A stretch of 64,000 nucleotides of DNA from Otatea glauca. Taxonomy: Eukaryota > Streptophyta > Magnoliopsida > Poales > Poaceae. The notes beneath the pieces are model-generated. The model saw only the letters and a program-made list of their open reading frames with translations. It ran no database searches and was not told the origin of the DNA. This document shows, piece by piece, positions 54,985-64,000 of this stretch. A program made the translations under genes and the position numbers. The stretch lies in assembly GCA_036346275.1 (NCBI GenBank), contig CM070721.1:1128452-1192451 (forward strand), read 5' to 3'. Within the stretch, counting starts at the first letter, position 1, and every line of letters starts with the position of its first letter.

Positions 54985-57136
54985 GAGAAGAAGAAAAATA
55001 AATCTAGGACACGAACGACATCAAAAAATTTGAAACTTTATGTGGAGGTTCCCGATACATCAATGATGTTCCCATAAAAATTTGAGATGATTATAAAATA
55101 TGAGGAATTTTTAAAAATTAAAACATTACAACTGTCACGATAAAACGTGAAAGGATCAAGTTGGCCTAGAGGGGGGGTGAATAGGCAACTTTTTAAAAAT
55201 ATCTAAAAGTTTGGAAAAACTTTTTCAATAAAAAAAAATTGGAGCAGAAGCAATTGCATAAATATCAGGCACAATACTGGTTCAAGAGAAAAGAGTTTGA
55301 AATAGAAGCAGAAGAAACAACACAAGTAGAAAAGTAACTCAGAAACAGGGGAACACAAGAATTTTTCACCGAGGTTCAGAGATCACTCCTACGTCCCCGT
55401 TAGAGCACTTCTTTGGAAGTATTGCTCCACCAAACAGCTATTTTCAAATAGCTTTGGTTATCCACTATCTTGACTCTTTCACTACTCCAAAGAAGGTGAG
55501 TCTCAACCCTTCACAAAGAATAGTGGCCTTCCACAAACACTATTGGATAGGTCGCACCAACAACTTCTCCAACCGTCTAGAAACAGCTAGTTCCAAGAGT
55601 AATAGACTATCCACAAGCCCTGTCTCTTGGTTCAGTAGCTAGACTCAACTAGATTTAGCTTGGAGCAAGTACTCTTAGCAAATCAGAAAGATGGTTTGTA
55701 ATTTTCTGAGTTGAAGCTCAAAAACTCTTTGATGGAATGAAGCTTGGAAATCTCAAGGATCAAAGTGTTGTATGTGAATGAAAAGATGTTCAGAATGTGA
55801 AAAGGTAATCGCACACATTTCTTGAGCACAGGCCATCTATATATAGCTCCTGAACAGAGATAACCATTACACTTGTCTTTTGCTCGTTTGGAGTTGGCAG
55901 GGTAGATGGGGTAGGTCAACAGCTACCTTTTGAAAAAGATTTTCTAACAGAGCCAATCGAGAGTCAAACTGCACACACACGCCGGACCGAAAATTTCGGT
56001 CCGGGGTACATGGTTTTGAGAGGTATAGTTGAGCTTTAACAGACCTAGTTGCGCCGGACCAAGAAAAACGGTCCGTCGAAAGGGTAAAAGATCAGATGAT
56101 TTTTACTGGCATATACAAAGGATTTTCGCTTGACGGATAAACTTAGTCCGTCGAACAGATTTCATTTAGCCGTGCAAGCCATGTTAGCGCAGACTGAAAA
56201 AAACAGTTCGCCGAACACATGATTTGATCTAACTTAGTACCAGAGGATGAGTTTACGCAAGACCCAAAAAGATGGTCCGCTGACAAAGAAAAAGACTGGT
56301 TTTATCAAGAGAAAGCTTGTTTGCGCCGGATCGAAAAGATGGTCCGACATACACATAGAATTGAGATCATTATCATGCTCTAATGCTCGATACTTTAGTA
56401 TGGACCGTAAAGATAATTGAGGCGAAATAATTTTATGTTGGACTAACACAAATGAGAGAAATTAGATTTGTCCGATGAATATTTGATATAAGTAAAGAAG
56501 AGGATTCTTAACGCAGACCCAACAGTTGGTCCGCGCATATGATGTGCGCCGTATGAAAATTTCTTCGCACGGACCGAAAGGTTGGTCCGGCGTACATGAT
56601 GTACTCTCGGTTGATGTTTAAAGCACGAATCTTTTAAGCGCCTGAGCCTGAGAGAAGTTTTGTCTAAGATAGAATTATGTTTTAAGAGAGTTCTATGCTC
56701 CAAGAAATCTTCTAGCGACTTTGCACATGATCCAAGATAATTTCTTATGGATAGTCCCTCTTAATAAAACGGCGATTAACCTAAGTGGCTTTGATTTACT
56801 CCCAAGCCAAAAACTAAGACAAACACCTTAGCCTTGACTATTAGATCTATCTTCTTTTGATTTTCACTTAGTAGCCTTTTTAAGTCATCAACACCAAAAC
56901 CAATAAACTAAACACAAATTACATGAAGGGAGCCTAGATGCTCTCAACGCTCATTGGAAAATTTAAACTTTGCGGTCACCATTTTGTTATGATAGTTGTA
57001 ATGTTTGAATTTGTAAAACATTTCATATTTTGTAATCATCTGAAATTTTTATGGGAACATCATTGATGTGTCAGGAACCTCCACACAAAATTCCAAAAAA
57101 TTTCAACATCATTCGAGTCCTAGATTTATTTTTGTC
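54985..57136. mobile_element. inverted-repeat (about 150 bp arms) structure, invaded by element C
   Basis: The left arm 54990-55147 (ATAAATCTAGGACACGAA ... GTGGAGGTTCCCGATACATC ... CCATAAAAATTTGAGATGAT) pairs with the right arm 57136-56947 read on the other strand. Arm sequence also matches the tandem unit inside the CYP88A intron element. Without element C the arms would be about 160 and 190 bp with almost no spacer, i.e. a foldback. Confidence 0.75.
55148..56946. mobile_element. element C of the 'GGGGGGTGAATAGG' family (1799 bp)
   Basis: Begins TGAAAGGATCAAGTTGGCCT, then AGAGGGGGGGTGAATAGGC, and ends GGAGCCTAGATGCTCTCA (TG..CA). It has the CCCTCTTAATAAAACGGCG block (56756-56775) and a TTTTTCACCGAGGTTCAGAG block. 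AACG occurs at both flanks, shifted by one base, so the duplication is only tentative. From 55975 to 56600 it carries about seven spaced hairpin motifs of the type GCGCCGGACCxAAAxxxGGTCCG. No coding potential seen. Confidence 0.72.
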
Positions 57137-57399
57137 TTGCCGATGATTGTACCCAAGAAACAAAAGGGCAAATTGTTTTTTGGAAATTCCGTTTGCCGTG
57201 CTCCCCCTCCGCTTGAAATGAAAAAAATGATTTCTCCCATTTGAAAAAAATAAATTTCAGCGGTTGCAGACAGCGGGAAAGAAAATATAAAAAACAAATC
57301 TGCGGATCTGGTCCGTTGGATTCTGATGATGGGATATTTATAAATAAAATAAAATAAACCAGGTTAAAAAAGCAAGAAACTAAAATTATGGTGTTAGAT

Positions 57400-57535
57400 G
57401 TAAAATTTGTTCGATAATTAGTAAAATCGCGGAATAAATAGTTTAATATTCAGTGTAGTATTTCTATAGTATCCGAATAAATAATACAATGACACCACTT
57501 TTAATAGTAAAAAAGTTAGTACCATAAATGGAATA
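57400..57535. repeat. diverged direct repeat, copy 2
   Basis: Counterpart of 54770-54950, directly upstream of the MULE-like coding relic. Confidence 0.7.
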
Positions 57536-57615
57536 AATAACGGTGCATAATTACTTTAACAGTACTTCATAGAAATGATATTTACGTATTTGCTATATTA
57601 TTACTGATTTCGGAT

Positions 57616-58184
57616 GTGGCAAATCGTATTTTGGTACTCAATCCACGTGCTTGCGTCTTTCGCTATGGTAGGTACTATATGGCAGAAATTCTAGATTGGT
57701 CCATGTTTTATGGTGACGGCGTTGTTCGAGAGGGTCCACATGAGATGGACCTTTCGAACTGCGAAAAGAAGATGATCTGGGCTTTAGGTCTAACGGAGAT
57801 GAGTCTGACTGACCTCCGTACGTGCGTGAGAAGCACATTTGATCGGGAGACTGCTCGAAAGAAGCTCGTCATCGAGGCGGTGCTCCTCAAAGTCGGCGAA
57901 GGTTCCACCAACTACGTGTGTGACCTATGCAAGATTGTGGGAAGCACAGTGCGGGTGGAATACATGCAAATTGTGATGAACCCTGAGCATTGATACACCG
58001 TCGACCGATGGTGTATGTCCTCTTCCTGGACGGAGGTCAAACCTCTAGTCCCCTTGGTGGCAGTGGCGGCGGCGTTGAAGCATCCTCTGGGGCCATCGGT
58101 GAGGACGTTCGTGCGGATGCCTTTCAGGCGAATGAAGACATCGGGCGGTGGTGGTCCGCTCGCATGCGTTTAAATCACATTTAA
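57616..58184 (+). pseudogene. possible MULE transposase N-terminal fragment
   Basis: A GC-richer island in AT-rich DNA. The frame 57616-57993 encodes YYMAEILDWSMFYGDGVVRE, GPHEMDLSNCEKKMIWALGL and so on to EYMQIVMNPEH and a stop; the adjacent frame (57990-58184) continues without similarity loss as MVYVLFLDGGQTSSPLGGSG, implying a frameshift near 57990. The pattern 'YGDGVVR-G ... L...F..R ... W.ryMQ.V...PMVYVLF' is like the N-terminal ubiquitin-like part of some grass Mutator-like transposases. Zinc knuckle and transposase core are absent. The identification is tentative. Confidence 0.4.
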
Positions 58185-58196
58185 ACAGAACACGCG

Positions 58197-58332
58197 TGAC
58201 AATTACTCACTAGTAACTGACACCGTTATATAGATTAAACCGAATTGAAACAGGCGTTTAAATCATATTTAAACTGAATAAATAGAGAGATAATTGCATG
58301 ATTCACAAAATAAAAGATGGATTCAATGTGAC
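58197..58332. repeat. inverted repeat arm, left
   Basis: ACACGCGTGACAATTACTCA, CTAGTAACTGAC, ACCGAATTGAAAC, TATTTAAACTGAATAAATA and GAGATAATTGCATGATTCAC form the inverse of 60936-61070. The arms enclose 2.6 kb with a hAT element and a Tourist-like MITE. Confidence 0.75.
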
Positions 58333-58571
58333 AGGAACCTCAAGTCGCGCGATTTGTCATGCAGAAGTACGCGAATATATGCACATGTGCACCACCTCAT
58401 GCCATGTGTCAAATTATTTCAAGAAGTGGACTCTATCTTATAAATTATCTTTTCTTCACTTGGTTAGGTAATATGATACTAAACCATGCTTTGAAAAATA
58501 TAAACAAAATAAGCTGACTAATGGGCCAATTTTCAAGGGATGTCTCCTCCGAAAGTCTGTCTTGTCACTTG

Positions 58572-59449
58572 TAAGGGGTGGGTATTCGGCTTTTTGGTAA
58601 ATTCAGTTCGATTTATAAATAATTCGGTTTGTGCAAAATGACCACCGAATTTAGCCAGCCAAAACAAAAACTGAACCTAATTAACCGAAATATTTTGGTT
58701 CGGTTTTTCGGTCAATCGGATTATCAGGATATTATTCATCTAGTTTGAACCTCATATTTGAGATAAAAACTTGTAATTTCACAACATGTGCGAAACACAT
58801 GTGGATGCATACACACTGAAAACAGGCTCTAATATCGCATCAATCTGGCAAAAATGAAGTAGATTTTCAGAGCGATGAACAGACAGTGTGAGTTGTTAGT
58901 TGCCTTCCAAGATGAGGCACTTGCTCTCGAGGCGGTCGGTGAAGCCTAGCACGTACTGCTTCCTCCCTCCGTCGCCAGCGCTGCCTGAGTGTAGAAGCAA
59001 AGGATCCACGCCTTCAGCTCCCCTACCTTGACGGAGGTGTCCATGCGCTTCAACGCGGGCGGTCTGCAGCCCGGCCCGACCGCCCTTGGATGGCGAGTCC
59101 AGCGACACCGCGCTGGAGCCCCTCCTGCACCACCCCTCGCCATCGCCACACCCCTCCCCTCTGCCTTGGAGCTCCCCGCCACACACTCCAGCACCACCAC
59201 CAGCCTCTCCGTGGCCTCCCTCTTTCTCCTCCCATCCCATCCTGCTCCATGGGATCGGTTTTGGCGAGTATACACAGAGGGGGTATATCGGTAGCTCAGT
59301 TTTTCGATTTTTGGGAGTTAAAAATCAAACCCGAAACTCGAAAACTGAATAACCCTAAAATAAAAATCGAACCAAAAACCAAATAAATGAAATCGATTAA
59401 TTCGGTTCGGTTCAGTTTCTCGATTTCGGTTTATATATGTCCACCCCTA
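58572..59449. mobile_element. hAT-type element (878 bp) with GC-rich cargo
   Basis: Ends TAAGGGGTGG and CCACCCCTA, flanked by GTCACTTG (58564-58571) and GTCACTCG (59450-59457), an 8-bp duplication with one change. Subterminal zones have TTCGGTTCGGTT motifs. The middle (58896-59275) is GC-rich and, on the minus strand, encodes VKVGELKAWILCFYTQAAL and RKQYVLGFTDRLESKCLILE across two frames: probably a captured host gene fragment, which I do not recognise. Confidence 0.78.
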
Positions 59450-59609
59450 GTCACTCGGTACAACCTGTGTCGTTCATTTCGTAGACTCTTGTAGCTTTAT
59501 GTTTCTCAAAAGAATTAAAGGAAAAGAAATTACCGGTAGCTAGCTTTATGTTGTATACTCTGAATTCTGATCGAGCATCTGCATATCTTCGTGATTCAGA
59601 TTAGACCGG

Positions 59610-59809
59610 CCGGCTTCAATGAATGTCTACTTTGGTGTCCCAATTAAGTCTTGCAAAAAACATAAAAATGGCTTACATTCTATGCATGTTAATTTCCTTC
59701 TAAATTGACGTCCGGCTTCAATGGATGTCTGCTTTGGTGTCCCAATTAAGGCTTGCAAAAAAATAAAAATGGCTTGCATTCTATGCATGTTTCCTTCCAA
59801 ATTGACGTA
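59610..59809. repeat. two 100-bp tandem units
   Basis: CCGGCTTCAATGAATGTCTA ... CTTCTAAATTGACGT is followed at 59712 by the copy CCGGCTTCAATGGATGTCTG ... CTTCCAAATTGACGT. Confidence 0.88.
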
Positions 59810-60039
59810 CAATTAGTAATATTTGATTTGGTACCAATTAATCTTAGTCATGGCTCGACAAAATTGACAAACCCATGGCAATGCAAGGAAGAGTCACTCC
59901 TTAATCCTTTCTAATTAAAGACGCGTCTATTCATGCATAGGCAGGATTAAAAATGGTAGCACTACCAATCCAAGCAATCCAATTAAGCAAATATTCATTG
60001 ACAAGATACATATATAATCCTAGCAAGATCAACAGCAGA

Positions 60040-60348
60040 TGTTCATGTACAATAGTAGAGACGACTGTTATCTATATACTTCTCCATGTCATCTAAAAAC
60101 AAAACTAAAGACAATCTCTACAATATATGCCATTTTAAGGTTGTCTCTATAAGTTTCTACAATCTTTTAATTATAGTATGAAAAAGAGTTTATCATGGGC
60201 AATAACTCACGTAATGGTTTTTTATGTTGTATATATTGTTGTCTCTTCACGAAGAGACATTTATCTCCTTCTCTCTTCTATATCAACAAAAAAAAAACTT
60301 ATGTGGTAAAGCTTATAGAAAGCTAACATCACGCTATTGTACATATTC
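60040..60348. mobile_element. Tourist-like MITE, second family member
   Basis: TGTTCATGTACAATAGTAGAG to GCTATTGTACATATTCT, with the same order of internal blocks as 36651-36947 (CATGTCATCTAAA, GACAATAGCTCA-like, TCAACAAAAAT, GCTAACATCA). The target duplication is not clear. Confidence 0.7.
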
Positions 60349-60935
60349 TAAAATGATATTTTGGACGGAAAAAAAGCTACAAAAAGAAGAACAAGTGTGC
60401 ATCATCAGTTGCCACTCCATTCAGTACAAATGACCATAAGTACCGCACGCACACTCGCTACCGCAAAGATCACGAGGACCAGCCAGATATGCATGTCATA
60501 TTGGAGTATCGTATAATTAATATACAAGTATTTCATAATAGATAGTTATGTATGTATACAAAATTATATAGACAATGCATGACAAGAAGTGGAGATCGAA
60601 AATCGAAATCCACCGCAGCCAACAAGAAAAGCAACTACCGAAATATCTACTAGACTAGCTAGCTAGGATACATGAAAATCAAGGAACCGCTCTACATGAT
60701 AAAATGCAAATAACATGTTAGAAATTGGTCTATAAGAGGTCTATTTCCTTTAAAATTTCAAAACATGTATGGTTTAGTACCATATTATCTAGCTAAGTGG
60801 ATGGAAGACAATTTATAAGGTACGGTCGTTACTACTCTTTGAATAATACGACAAATGGCATGAGAATGTTATGGGATGGATTTCAGCTAAACACATTCGC
60901 GTGCATTCATTTGAGTTTTTTTACGTAAAAAATCT

Positions 60936-61070
60936 TGTGACCTGTGAATCCACCTTTTATTTTGATTAATTATGCAATTATCTCCATATTTTTCTGTTTA
61001 AATGATATTTAAACATTTGATTCAATTCGGTTCAATTGTTATAATATCGTCAATTACTAGTGAGTAATTG
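60936..61070. repeat. inverted repeat arm, right
   Basis: Inverse of 58197-58332. It continues to 61140 with two more degenerate copies of the TAxTAGTGAGTAA motif and a TATATAAAAACC sequence that could be a promoter. Confidence 0.72.
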
Positions 61071-61140
61071 TTGTATTTAATTGATATAATATCGTCAGTT
61101 ATTAGTGAGTAAAATGTTGTCTATTAGTAGTGAGTAACTG

Positions 61141-61594
61141 ATGCACGTCTATATAAAAACCTAGAGACATCCAGACCAGAAGGGACCGAATCGTGCTCCA
61201 TTCTTCCTCCTCTTTGAATTGTTGTACTGTGGTGTTGAGCAGCTGATCCTCACCAGCCAACCTCCTCGACGTGCATCGAGAAGGAGGGTAAGCTGTATCT
61301 CCGAGTCGTTGCCGTAGAAATCACCTGCATAGGATAGCAATAAGGTTTTTGGACAACGCATCTGCGTGACCGTTCTGTTTCTTCCTCGACATTAACTACT
61401 TCGAAGCCCATATCTGTGTTGCTTCCTGTTCCTCGTCAATCCCAAATGTAAGTCGTTTTTGTGATCACTCGAGTGTGTTATTTTTCAATTCTCGAGCATT
61501 TAAAAGTACAATATATTTATTGCCTATTGATTTATGTATATCTAGTCTTTTATTATATTTGGCTTAAAATAAAATGTAATATTATGCCTATTTC
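61141..61594. other. intergenic before the CYP88A duplicate
   Basis: TATATAAAA at 61150 is followed by a GC-richer 200 bp that looks like a transcribed leader, but no supported frame follows. The CYP88A duplication begins at 61595. Confidence 0.4.
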
Positions 61595-61956
61595 CAACAC
61601 TGCATACACCCAAACAATAGCCCAAGAACAAACACTACAGAAAGGACTTGGATGGATGATCATGCATCGAGCTAGTGAACAACAATTATTTCTGTCTTTT
61701 GAAGGCAAACAACGTAATTAGAGATAATTAAATAGTGGAAAGGTAGGATAACATCCGCATAGAGCAACGATTCAAATTGGTCGGCGCTAATGGAAATGAA
61801 TGAAAAGTCGCTATCCCTGGTTCTCTACTGCTCTCTTATATATATCACCGTCCGGGAGGACGACGACACCGAAAGAAATTAGAGAGAAAAAGGACGCATT
61901 GGTCGATCCTCTGCTAGCTCTTCTCGGCCGTGCCGTGCGTGCGCTACTGAGAGCGG
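61595..61956 (+). promoter_or_regulatory. CYP88A copy 2 promoter region
   Basis: Matches 37437-37823 with small indels, including the TATA box (61837-61846) and the CACCGTCCGGGAGGACGACG leader. It has lost about 25 bp relative to copy 1, notably near the TATATCTCCTGCCTGG part. Confidence 0.75.
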
Positions 61957-64000
61957 ATGGCTGAGGAGGGCATGCCTGTCCCGGGCCTGTGGGCCGTCGC
62001 CATCGTCGTGCTCACCGCCGTCGTGGTCGACGCCTTCCTCCGGAAGGCCCACGAGTGGGCCAGGGTGGGGTCGCTCGGCGCCGCCAGGAGGGCCAGGCTG
62101 CCGCCGGGGGACATGGGGTGGCCGCTCGTCGGCGGCATGTGGGCCTTCCTCGGGGCCTTCAAGTCCGGCAAACCGGACGCCTTCATCGGCTCCCTCATCC
62201 GACGGTGAGTGTCGCGGCAACCGCCGCCCTCCCTCTCTTTCCACGATTCTCGAGGCCTTCCGTTGCCGCTACGACTAGAATTTTTTTTTCTTTAATCTTT
62301 TTTTCAAAACTAGGCGTCGGGGCAAAAAAAATTACAAAATTAGGCGCCGGTCGCCCGTAGGCGATCGCCACACACATCTGGCGATTAATCTTGCTTTAAC
62401 GCGCTGATTTTACTCACTCATCTTTGTTAATTTCTAAAAATCATAACTTTTTCATATGATATCGGATGGAGATAAACTTTATATGAAAATTGTAGCTCTC
62501 GACGGGATCTACAACTTTTGTACAAACTTTTCAGTTTGAGTCCATTTAGATAGTCAATAGGATGTTCAGATCGGGATAGAATGTTCATCTATCTAAAAAT
62601 AGATCCGCTTTTAGATCCAACATTCTATCCCGTTTTGGCTATCTAAATGGACTCAAACTGAAAAAAATTTGTATACAAAAGTTGTAGATCCTGTCGAGAG
62701 CTACAATTTTCATATAAAGTTTATCTCCATCCGACATCATATGAAAAGTTATGATTTTTTAGAAATTAACCGCGCATGAGAATAAAATCGCGCTTAAAGT
62801 AATACTAATCGCCTTTTGTGCTATCTAAATGGACTCGTGATACAAAAGTTGATCGCCAATTTTCATATAAGTTTATCGAGCGAAAAATCGCGCTCCCAAT
62901 TTTGTAATTTTTTTGCCTCGACGCCTAGTTTTGAAAAAAAGATTAAAAAAAATATTAAAGGAAAAAAAATTCCTACGACTACGTACGTTGGGCTCACGTG
63001 CGCTTCATTGCTAGCGGGCCGAGCTAAGCCTGGGCCTCCACTAATGTGCGGAACGGCTATGGCAACCGCCCGCCAGCCGGCTGACCCGCAGATAGCAACA
63101 TAGGAAATGGAGAGAACCAGATGAAACTAAATAATTGACCACGGCGTGCCACGCCACGATCGTCGCTCCACACGCGAGAAAATCGAGAAAACGTGCGATT
63201 ACCGCTTCCCACGCGAGAAAATCGAGGAAACACGCGAAACGTCTGAAAGGATACGAACGTAATCGTGTTTTTTTCGTATTTATTCGGCGGAAAAAGACCT
63301 GAACGGTTTTTTTTCGAAAAATGATCTAAACGGAACGCTAAAAAAATAGAAAAATGACCTAAACGTAGTATATAATTTTTTCCATAAAAAGGATCTAACC
63401 GTGTGTTTTTTCTGAAAAATAACCTAAATGTAATTTTGATTTTCCAAAGAAGAACTTGAGCGCAAGGCTTAAAAACGCAAAAAGGGCATAAGAGTAATAT
63501 ATTTTTCTTTCACAAAAAAAGGACCTAACCGTAAAGTTTTTTCTTAAAAATGACCTAAATGTAAATTTGTTTTCACAAAAAATGACCCGAACGCAAAAAA
63601 AAAAATTCCCAGCTCGAGGAGCCGAGCCGGCTCCCTCCCGGCTCAAAGCAACGGTGGCCGGGATTCCACCCCTTTCCCTAACTACAGACTATCTATCAAG
63701 CACTTACTTTTGGTTCAGGTCAAGATTTGGTCTATTGTAAAGATTGGCAGTGATTAGTTGATGTTAATGTGGTAGGCTCACACACTTTTCAGTCTGCGAA
63801 TGGCCTGGTTACAACCAGATTGCATAGGGGAAGTATACATTAGTCATTAGCTGATGAAATGCATGCTAGTGTGGCACCCACTGTCCAACAGATTTCCACC
63901 ACTTCCACTCTTTGCACAAATCTTTGCTAACAGTTAACGCCCTGCTTTGGTGGTTCCTTCTTTCATATACTGCTAGAGCAAATTTGGTGGGCATAGGTAG
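61957..64000 (+). CDS. KAO: ent-kaurenoic acid oxidase (CYP88A), copy 2, exon 1 only in window
   Basis: Exon 1 is 61957-62204 (248 nt, same length and donor as copy 1) and encodes MAEEGMPVPGLWAVAIVVLT ... IGSLIRR, differing from copy 1 at only five positions (A17V, V27F, R30K, R69G, V76A). The rest of the window is intron 1. It contains a MULE-like foldback (62278-62972) and a repeat tract (63240-63600), then from 63670 rejoins copy 1's intron sequence (41128-41435). Exon 2 must lie beyond 64000. Whether this copy is complete cannot be judged here. Confidence 0.88.
62278..62972. mobile_element. full-length foldback (MULE-like MITE, 695 bp) in CYP88A copy 2 intron
   Basis: Starts GAATTTTTTTTTCTTTAATC and ends GGAAAAAAAATTC, flanked by the 9-bp CTACGACTA (62269-62277 and 62973-62981), the Mutator target length. 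The arms pair almost over the whole element (CAAAACTAGGCGTCGGGGCA against TGCCTCGACGCCTAGTTTTG; GAGTCCATTTAGATAG against CTATCTAAATGGACTC), with the centre near 62595. Long hairpin RNA is possible if transcribed with the intron. No coding potential. Confidence 0.88.
63240..63600. repeat. degenerate tandem repeats (AAAATGACCTAAACGTAA-type)
   Basis: About nine diverged units of roughly 35-45 bp, each with a (G/A)ACCTRAACGTAA-like core followed by a T-rich then A-rich run. They lie in intron 1 of CYP88A copy 2 and have no counterpart in copy 1. Confidence 0.7.

Noticed and set aside
61161..61361. Minus-strand 66-codon ORF
   Set aside because: No recognisable family; sits in a likely leader-type sequence in the other direction.
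1..64000. CRISPR arrays, operons, ribosome binding sites, rRNA or tRNA genes
   Set aside because: Spliced plant genes and retrotransposons show this is a plant nuclear region, and no tRNA- or rRNA-like sequence was noticed. A tRNA scan would be needed to exclude tRNAs fully.

Overview
The window is nuclear DNA from a grass (Poaceae). It holds a few intron-containing host genes with the steep 5'-to-3' GC gradient of grass genes, set in dense nested transposon DNA. I could not fix the genus. Intact or near-intact host genes are: an E-class PLS pentatricopeptide-repeat protein gene (4628-6460, +); the cytosolic ribosomal protein L9 (uL6) gene (13218-14819, -, three exons, 190 aa, promoter with telo-box and site II motifs); a complete eight-exon CYP88A ent-kaurenoic acid oxidase gene (37824-43980, +, 496 aa); and exon 1 plus part of intron 1 of a second CYP88A copy (61957-64000, +). 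The CYP88A pair is a direct tandem duplication about 24 kb apart. Duplicated upstream DNA starts at about 37437 and 61595.

Broken host sequence: a degenerate partial copy of the TPLATE-complex subunit TWD40-2 gene lies at 8290-11325. It keeps good splice sites but has a stop, several frameshifts and a large internal deletion. A piece of the missing middle sits about 4 kb downstream, past RPL9, at 15678-15825.

Layout. 1-3500: GC-rich, decayed Ty3/gypsy-like DNA with a minisatellite. 3620-4540: 3' part of a hAT element. 4.6-6.5 kb: PPR gene. 8.3-11.3 kb: TWD40-2 relic. 11.3-13.2 kb: MITE-like repeats. 13.2-15.0 kb: RPL9. 15.1-18.2 kb: a 360-bp direct repeat flanking the TWD40-2 fragment and a truncated LTR. 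19.6-34.15 kb: a Tat-type Ty3/gypsy complex carrying a multi-exon antisense gene (plant-mobile-domain-like plus coiled coil) with its own promoter. This complex is partly duplicated in tandem and is invaded by a 3.2-kb solo LTR and by two 'GGGGGGTGAATAGG' elements. 35.1-36.1 kb: 3' end of a Ty1/copia element. 36.1-37.0 kb: MITEs. 37.8-44.0 kb: CYP88A copy 1. 44.4-46.8 kb: a second solo LTR. 47.5-61.1 kb: non-autonomous hAT, CACTA and MULE-like elements and nested inverted repeats. 61.6-64.0 kb: start of CYP88A copy 2.

The best-supported structural results are the insertions with target-site duplications (solo LTRs: GACGT and ACAAG; TG..CA element: ACTGG; CACTA: TAT; hAT: 8 bp; intronic elements: 8 and 9 bp). 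For two of them the uninterrupted related empty site is present elsewhere in the window. All functional statements are inferred from translated sequence and recalled family features; no database search was run.
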